The notes below the pieces were generated by a model. The model did no database searches. It was not told where the DNA came from and saw only the letters and a list, made by a program, of their open reading frames with translations. 64,000 bases of DNA. Origin: Rhodospirillum sp047263945 (lineage in GTDB: Bacteria; Pseudomonadota; Alphaproteobacteria; Rhodospirillales; Rhodospirillaceae). Location: assembly GCF_047263945.1 (NCBI RefSeq), contig NZ_JBLAVB010000015.1, forward strand, positions 29,385 to 93,384. Reading direction: 5' to 3'. Every line of letters begins with the position of its first letter. Within the stretch, counting starts at the first letter, position 1. The position numbers and the translations under genes are program-made. Positions 9,501 to 18,500 of this stretch are shown here, piece after piece.

Positions 9501-12500
9501 CTCCTGCTGCTGTGCGAGACAGGCGACAGCGCCCTGGAGGTGGACACCTTCCTGCTGAGTTGCCGTGTTTTGGGGCGCGGCGTCGAACATCGAATGTTGG
9601 CCCATGTGGGGGAGATGGCCCGGGATCGGGGGCTTGCCTCGGTGTGCATCGGCTTTGCGGTGACGGCCAAGAACAAACCGGCCCGCATGTTTCTGGACTC
9701 GGTCCTGCCCGCCGCCGCAGAGCAATCGGAGGACCGGTTTGACCTGGAGCTGCCGACGGAAACGGTGGCGGCGATCACCTTTTCCGTCGCCGAGGACAAG
9801 GGGACTGTGGAGGACGAAGCGACAGAAGGGGCTACCTCTCCGGCTCCGGTTGATCCCTCCTCCACCCGGGCGCGGGAGACCCAACTCACCACCATCGCCG
9901 ACGTCTCCGACCTGGCCGAGCTGGCCCGGGTTATCGGCATAGGGGCGACGGCGACGGCCTCTCCGGCTCCGCTGGGTGTGACGGCTGCGGCGACCTCTTC
10001 CCCCGAGGGAAGCGGGGAGACGGTCTCCACGGATCTGAAAGCCCTGTTTGCTTCGGCCCTGGGCATGGCGCCCGAAGCCCTGGACCCCGACCGACCGCTT
10101 GAGGGCTATGGGGTCGACTCCATGAAGATCGTGGAGATCACGGTGGCCTTGAAGCGCCTTCATCCCGACCTGCCGGTGACCTTCCTGTTTGAACACAAGA
10201 CCCTGTCCGGTGTCGCAGAGTCCCTGAGCCGGATGTATCCTGACAGCGCACCGCCCCCGGTTCCACTTCCGTCCCCACTTTCGCCCAAGGGGGAGGTCCG
10301 GTCCGCTCCGGCCCTGCCCAAGGGGGAGCCGGAAGAGGGGCCAGAGGATGGGGATCGGATCGCGATTATCGGCATGAACGGACGCTTCCCCGGCGCCCCC
10401 GACCTGCCCACCTTCTGGCAAAACCTGAAGGCTGGCCATTGCGCCATCGACGAGATTCCGGCGAACCGGTGGGAAGTGGATGTGTTCCACGATCCCAAGG
10501 GCGGAGAAGGCAAAAGCTATACCCGGGTTGGCGGTTTCCTCAGGGATGTGGACCGCTTCGACGCCGGCTTCTTCCGGGTCTCGCCGCGGGAAGCGGAATT
10601 GATGGATCCCCAACAACGGCTCATGCTGGAAAGCGTCTGGGGTCTGCTGGAGGACGCCGGGTACACGCGGGAGACCATCGATCGGGACACGGGCGTGTTC
10701 ATTGGCGCCCTGTCCAATGATTACGCGGCCTATGCCAATACGGCGGCCCTGGTCTCCGGCGGGGCTTACCGGAACGCGGATTTCTATCAGATCCCCAACC
10801 GGGTGTCCTATTTCTACGATCTGCACGGCCCCAGCCTGATGATCGATTCCGCCTGTTCCGCATCGGGGACGGCCCTTCATTTCGCCTGTCAGAGCCTGCG
10901 GGATGGGGGCTGCGGCATGGCTGTGGTGGGCGGGATCAACCTGTTCCTGCACCCCAGCCGGTTTGTCCAGTACAGCCAGATGCGGATGATCTCGCCAAGC
11001 GGCAAATGCAGCCCCTTCGGCGCCGAGGCCGATGGCACCCTGTTCGGCGAAGGTTTGGGCACGGTTCTGCTCAAACCCCTGGCCCGGGCGCGGGCCGATG
11101 GCGACAATATTCATGGGGTGATCCTCTCCACCGCCGTCAATTCCGGGGGGCGGTCCAATGGCTTCACCGTGCCCGATCCCCGGGCCCAGGCCGATTTGAT
11201 CGCCCGGGCGATCCGCGATGCGGGGATTGGCTCGGAAACCATTGGATATGTGGAAGCCCATGGCACGGGCACGCCCTTGGGCGACCCCATCGAGGCCCGG
11301 GGACTGACCATGGCCTTCTCGGAGACGTCCTCGGAACCGACGGCAGGGGGCGCGCCGTCGGTCTGTGCCCTGGGGACGGTCAAGGCGAACATCGGCCATC
11401 TGGAAAGCGCCGCGGCCATGTCCGGGTTGATCAAGACCCTGTTGCAGATGAAGCATCGGACCCTGGCGCCGACCCTGCATGCGGAAACGCTCAACCCGAA
11501 TATTCCCTTCGCCTCCACCCCCTTTCGCCCGCAACAGGGGGCGGCCCCCTGGGAGCCCGCCGTTCCGCAGGGGGCGACCACAGCGCCTCCGCGCCGGGCA
11601 GGCATCAGCAGTTTTGGGGCTGGGGGCTCCAACGCCCATATCATCGTCGAGGAATTTTCCCCCAACCGCAGCCCCGTGGCATCCGCCGTTCGTCTGTTTC
11701 CCTTTTCGGCTCACCGGGAGGGGGCGCTGGTCAAGCTCGTGCGCCGCTTCGTGACCCTCCTGCGGTCCGAGGCGGGCGCCGAACTGGATCTGGCCGATAT
11801 CGCCTTTACCCTGGGTGCGGGGCGGGAGGCCCTGCGCGAGCGCTTGGCCGTCGTGACCGAGGGCCGGGAGGCGCTGACCGAAGCCCTGGAAGACTGGCTG
11901 TCTGATCCGGAGCGGACCGGTGGCCGGGAGTGGGTGCGGGGAAGCCTGCCCCAGGACAGGGACGCAGCACCCGAACGCCGTGCCCTGAAAGCGGCGTCCT
12001 CCGACCGGGGAGCCTTGATGGACTTGGCCCGCTTCTGGGTCGTGGGGGGCGAGGTCGATTGGTCTGTGTCCCATGGGGGCGAGGCTGGAGAAGGACGGGC
12101 GCCCCGCCGTGTGTCGTTGCCCCTCTATCCCTTCGGGGGGGCCAGCCATTGGCTGGCGGGGGCGCCGAACCTGTCTTTGTCACGCCTGCTGTCCCTTTCT
12201 TCGCCGTCACCAACGGGTGCATCCCCATCCCCATCCCCATCCCCGTCTCCATCCCCGTCCGTGGTAGAGTCAGACTCCTCCGTGACGCGGCGGTTGTTTG
12301 GCCCGGATGACCCGGTGATCCGGGATCATCGGGTCCGTGGTCAGGCCATCCTGCCGGGTGTCGCCTATCTGCAGGAGGCCCTGGTTGCTGCGGGGCTCGC
12401 CGATGGCCGTCCCTGCCGTCTGGAGCATGTGGTCTGGTCCCACCCCTTCGCCCTGGAGGCCGGGGCGAAGACGCTGGAAATCCGTCTCGAGGCTCGGGAG

Positions 12501-15500
12501 GGGGCCACCGCTTTCACCATGCGCACCGGGGGCGTTTCCGAGGGGCGTGCCCATGCCCAGGGGACCCTGCGACCGGTGGCGGTCGAAACCACGCAGGCAC
12601 CGGAGCGGATCGACCCCGAACGGATCCGCGCCCGCTGTCCGACGGTTTTTGATAAGCCAACGGTCTATCGCCGCTTCTCTGAGATGGAGATTGACTATGG
12701 CCCCCGCTTCCAGGGGGTCGAGCGGATGCTGTTCAACAGCCAGGAAGCTCTCGGTTTTCTCTCCCTTCCCTCCGGTTGCGAAGGGGAGACGGCGGACATC
12801 CTGCTGCACCCGACCCTGTTGGATGGCGCCTTGCAAACGGCCCTGCTGTTCGCGGCCGAACCGGGGACGCCCTTCCTGCCTTTCTCCCTGGACAGCCTGG
12901 AGGTCTTCGGTCGCATGGAGGGCCGGTGCCTCGCCCATGTGACGCGCAACGGGGGCGGAGGCCTGGATATCGCCGTGGCCGGTGCGGATGGGGCGGTGTG
13001 CATGGCCCTGACCAATCTGGTCCTGCGGGAGAAGATCGGTCCCCTTGACGGTCTGCTCCACCTGCCCCAGTGGGAGGTCCTGGGCCCTGTCCGGGAGAGG
13101 CCGGAACCGGCGCCTGCGGATCTTGGCGTTCTGGTGATCGGTGGCGCCGCTTTCCCCGACCTTCGCGACGCCATCACCGCGAGCCATGCCGGGGGGCGTG
13201 TGCTGGAGCGGCCCAACGGCCTGGAGCCGGACAAGGCGGACCTGGAGGAGGCTCTGGCCCACTTCGGCTCCGTCGACCGGGTCTATGTCCTGGGCGGACT
13301 GGTCCGGGATCCCCTGGCCCTCGATGACCTCGACGCATTGTCCCGGGTCGAAGAACAGGGGGTGCTCTCCTTCTTCCGTCTGCTCAAAGCCTTGCATGCG
13401 CGGGGTCTCTCCCGGACCCCCATGCAGGTCCGGATCCTCACCAATGGCGCCCATGCTTTGACGGCGGAAGAGCCGGTCACGCCCCAGGCGGCGGCGCTCA
13501 TCGGTCTGGCCAAGGTGGCGGCCAAGGAATTCCCCCGGCTGGACATCGCCTCTGTCGATCTGGGTCGCGAGGATCTGGAGCGCTGCCAAAGCGCCGAGGA
13601 TTGGGCGCGTCTGCTCCGCCTCGTCCAGGCCGAACCGGGCAACCGGGGAGAAGAGGTTCTGATCCGGGGGGGGCTGCGCTACGGTCGAACTCTGCGGCCG
13701 CTGCGCTTGCCCGCGTCCGGCCCGGAGCCTTTCCGCGAGGGCGTGACCTGCCTCGTTCTCGGGGGGACGGGCGGTCTCGGCTTTGCCTTCAGCGAACATT
13801 TGGCACGGTCACGCAAGGCCAGGCTGGTCTGGCTGGGACGGCGTGCCGAGGATGACACGATTCGCGCTCAGATCGCCCATATCCGCGAGCTGGGGGGCGA
13901 TGCGCTCTACCTGCAAGCGGAGGTGACAGATCCCGAGGCGGTGGCGACTGCGGTCGCCTCTGCCAAGGCCCGCTTCGGTCCGATCCAGGGGGCTGTCCAT
14001 TCGGCCATCGTGCTGGAGGACAGGACACTGGCCAATATGGAGGAGGCCGCCTTCCGCCGAGCCCTCGACCCCAAAAGCCGGGGAACCGTCTCCCTGTACC
14101 GGGCGCTGCGGGATGAGCCGCTCGATTTCTTCCTGTTCTTCTCCTCCATCAACTCCTTCCAAGCCTCCATGGGGCAGGCCAATTATGTGGCGGGCTGCCA
14201 TTTCAAGGATGCCTTCGCCCGCGCCCTTCAAGCCCAGCTCGGAGCCCATCGGGGCGGTTTGGCCTCTGGGCCGAAGGTGCGTGTTATCAATTGGGGCTTT
14301 TGGGGAAGCGTCGGTGTCGTCGCATCCGAGGACTACCGCGCCCGACTGAGCGCCGAGGGCCATGGCTCCATCGAACCCGCAGAGGGTATGGCGGTGATCG
14401 AACGGGCTCTCCGTCAGACCCTGCCCCAGGTGGTCGCCCTGAAGGCCGATGCGGCGCGGCTTCGGGAGATCGGTGTCGATACCGGCTCCCGTGCCGTTCT
14501 ACTGGGCGGTGACGGCTGCGCCATCCCGGGCGGGCTCCCCCGGACCTTGCCCGCGCCCCGGGTTGCCGCCGACCGGATGGGCCGGTTCCAGGAGGCGTTT
14601 GAGGAGTTGGAGGTTCTGGGCTGCCGCATGTTGTTGCGCAGCTTCCAGGATATGGGCGTCCTGACAGGGGGTGGGGAGCGTTGGACCAAGGAGAGTTTGC
14701 GCGACCATCTGGCCATCGTTCCGGCCTATTTCGACCTGTTCGAGGCCTTCCTCGACCTGCTGGCCGGGCGGGGTGCCATCGCCATCGCGGGCGAGGCGGT
14801 GGAAGCTTTGGCTCTGGTCGCCGATCCCGCTTTCCAGGCCGCCGACGGCGCGGCGCTGGAGAGCGAATGCGAGCGCCTGGGCGAGACTTGGCCCGAGTTG
14901 CGCGAACGCCTGCCCCTGCTGTTGGCCTGTTTCCGCGCCTGGCCTGAGGTGTTGACGGGGCGCCGGGCCCATATGGATGTCCTCTTCCCCAAGGGCGAAC
15001 TGACCCTGGTGGAGGGGATCTACAAAGGTAACGAGATCACGGCGGCCTATAACGACGCCCTGGCCGAATTGGTCCGTGACACGGTGGAGGCCCGCCTTGC
15101 GCGCGATCCCGCCGCGACCGTTTCGATCCTGGAAGTGGGCGCGGGGACCGGTGGCACCAGTGGACCGGTTCTGGCTGCCTTGGATGCCTTCGGCGACCGG
15201 GTCCGCTATGTCTATTCCGATGTCTCCCGAAAATTCCTGCGGGAGGGCGAGGCCAAGTTCGGCCAGGGGCGGCCCCACCTGTCCTTCCACCCCTTCGACC
15301 TGGACAAACCCCCGGCGGACCAGGGCTTTGAGGCGGGGGCCTTCGATCTGGTGATTGGAACCAATTGCGTCCATGCCACCCGGTCGATCCTGGAGACGCT
15401 CGGGTTCCTCAAGGTGGTGTTGAAGCGCAATGGCCTGTTGTTGCTCAATGAGTTCACCGAGCGGCTCGACTACAACACCCTGACGTTTGGTCTCACTACG

Positions 15501-18500
15501 GGCTGGTGGCTGTTCCAGGATCCCGAGTTCCGCATCAAGGGCTCGCCCCTGCTGGATCGGGAGGGCTGGCGTCTGGCGCTGGAAAGCCTGGGCTTTGGCG
15601 CGCCGCGTTTTGCCGCGCCGATCCTGCCCAACCGCAGGGAGCCCGGTCAACATTTGATCGTCTGCGAAAGCGATGGGCTCTGCGTGACCCGGTCTGCGGT
15701 TCACCCTGATCCCGCCTCGGCTGCCTCCCCTGAGGCTGTTCCGTCGGTTGCTCTGCCAAACGCCGCGTCGGCGGCAGCGGTGGAGACCACGGCCGCCTCT
15801 GACGGTGGGATGGAGAAGGGCACGCGTCTCTATGTGAAGGGTGTGTTTTCCGACGTGCTGAAAATGCCGCTGGCCGAGGTGGAGGATCACCTTACCTTCG
15901 ATCACTTCGGCGTTGATTCGTTGCTGGCCATGTCGATTTTGGATCGGTTTGAGCGGGATTTCGGCACACTCTCGCCGACTCTGCTGTTTGAACAGATCAC
16001 CGTCACCGACCTCGCGGCCTATTTCATCGAAACCCAGGGCGCCCGATTGGCGGACCTCGTCCAACCGGAACCGGCATCCGACGTTGCTCCGCCTGCTCCT
16101 CCGCTCGCCCCTCTACCTGCCCGCCCGCTGGAGGGAGGAGTTCCCCCGGCAACCGTTTCTGTTTCCGTGCCCCCCCAAAAGTTGGCTCCGGTGCCCCTGG
16201 CCCGAAGTGGCTCCGCTGATGTGGCGATCATTGGGCTGTCCGGACGCTATCCGAAGGCCGAAACTCTAGAGCGGTTCTGGGACAACCTCGCCCGGGGACG
16301 CAATTGCCTGACGGAAGTTCCCGCCGACCGCTGGGATTGGCGGTCCGAGGGTGGCGGTCCGGACGCCAAAGGCGGCCGCTGGGGTGGTTTCCTGACCGAT
16401 GTCGACAAGTTCGACTCCCTGTTCTTCAACATCTCGCCCCGCGAGGCTGAGCGCATGGCGCCGGAGGCCCGGCTGTTCCTGGAAACGGTCTGGCAGGCCC
16501 TGGAACAGGCGGGCTATACGCCCAAGCGGTTCCGGGCGTTGAGCCAGGGACCGGGCCGGGATATCGGCGTCTTCGTCGGCTGCATGTACCAGCAATACCC
16601 CCAGCGCACCCGGAACAAGGAGGTCGGGGGCGTGCTTTCGGCGGCGTCCTATTGGTCGATCGCCAATCGGGTGTCCCATTTCCTGGACCTGCACGGTCCC
16701 AGTATGGCGATCGATACGGCCTGCTCTTCCGCGCTGTCGGCCATTCACATGGCCTGTGAAAGCATCCGGCACGGTGACTGTGCCGCCGCCATCGCCGGAG
16801 GGGTGAATCTGACCCTGGATCCGGGCAAATTCATAACCTTGCGTGACGCCGGCATGTTGGGCTCCACGGCGGAGAGCCGCAGCCTGGGCGACGGGGACGG
16901 TCTGATTCCCTCCGAGGGGGTCGGGGCGGTTCTTCTCAAGCCCTTGGACCGGGCCGTGGCCGATGGGGATCGGATCCAGGGGGTCATCAAGGCCAGTCTG
17001 GTTAACAACGATGGCCGGACGGGCGGGTTCACCGTGCCCAACCCCAATGCCCAGGCCGATCTGGTGACCGCAGCCCTGGACCGGGCCGGGATCCATCCGG
17101 AGACCATCGGCTATGTGGACATGGCGGCCAATGGCTCGGCCCTGGGGGATCCGGTGGAGGTCACCGGGCTGACCAAGGCTTTTCGGCGGCGGACCGAGCG
17201 TGTTGGTTTCTGTGCGGTCGGATCGGTCAAGTCGAACCTGGGCCATCCGGAGGCGGTCTCCGGCATGGCGCAGTTGACCAAGGTCCTGCTGCAATTCCGT
17301 CATCGGACCCTGGCGCCGACCCTGAACGCAGACCCCTTGAATCCCAAACTGCGCCTGGAGGACACCCCCTTCCGTCCGCAACGGACCCTCGCGCCCTGGG
17401 AACCACCCACTGCAGAGATGTGGCCGGAGGCCGGGCCGCCCCGCAGGCGTGCCGCGATCAATTCCTTCGGTGCGGGCGGAACCAACGCCCATTTGATCGT
17501 CGAGGAATACCTTGCGCCCCCTTCGACAGCCGGGATGCCGGGTGCTTCATCCACCGGAGAGCAGATCATCGTCCTGTCCGCGCGCACGGAAGAGCAGCTT
17601 CTGGAGCGGGCGCGATACCTGCTCGCCTTCCTGAGAGAGGCGGACGGAGACCGGCCCAGTTTGGCAGATCTGGCCCATACCCTCCAGGTGGGACGGGAGC
17701 CCATGCGCGCCCGCCTCGCTTTCGTCGCCAGGGACCTGGAGGACCTGGAAAACAGGCTCGCCGCCACCTGCGCCACTTGGGGGGAGGCTGCGGGAGCGGA
17801 GGCCGGAGGCGGCGACGGGACGGTCTTCCGCAATGACCCCGCCGCAGGGCGCTCACCCATGCCTTTGTTGCTCGATGGGGAAGAGGGCCGCGCCTATCTG
17901 GCCAGCGTCATCGCCGGGCGGAAATTCGCAAAGATCGCCCAGCTTTGGGCCTTGGGGCTTGATATCGATTGGGCGCTGCTCACTCCGGCGCGGGACGCAA
18001 CCGGCAGCCCCCGGCTCTGTGCCTTGCCCGGCTACCCCTTTGCCCGGATCCGGCATTGGGTTCCCGATGGGGGACGTCCAGATGGAGCGGGGGCCGAAGG
18101 AGGGGACACTTCGGAAGCATCCGCATCGAAACCACGGCCCCAGCCCGTTCGGGCTGCGGCTCCGGTGGTCCAGCCCAGGCCCGCACCGGTGCCCGCACCT
18201 GCTCCGGTGGGACGCAGCGCGCAAGCGGTGCTGCGGGAGCGGTTGAAGACCTTCATCGCCGATATTCTCAAGCTGTCCGAGGCCGAAATCGACTTCGATA
18301 TCGAGCTGAGGGAATACGGGTTTGATTCGATCAATCTGACCGAATTGACCAAGCGGGTGAACGACAGCTTCGGTCTCGACTTGACCGTGGATCTGTTCTT
18401 CGGGCATCCCACGATTGAGCGCTGTGCCCGCTTCCTTTGGGAGGAATATGGCGGCCGTATCACCGGGGTGGAGTCCGTGTCCACTCCGATACCAGAGCCT

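Noticed and set aside
9165..12149. 994-codon open frame on the minus strand
   Set aside because: Antisense to KS1 and FkbH, which have intact motifs; no recognisable protein features.
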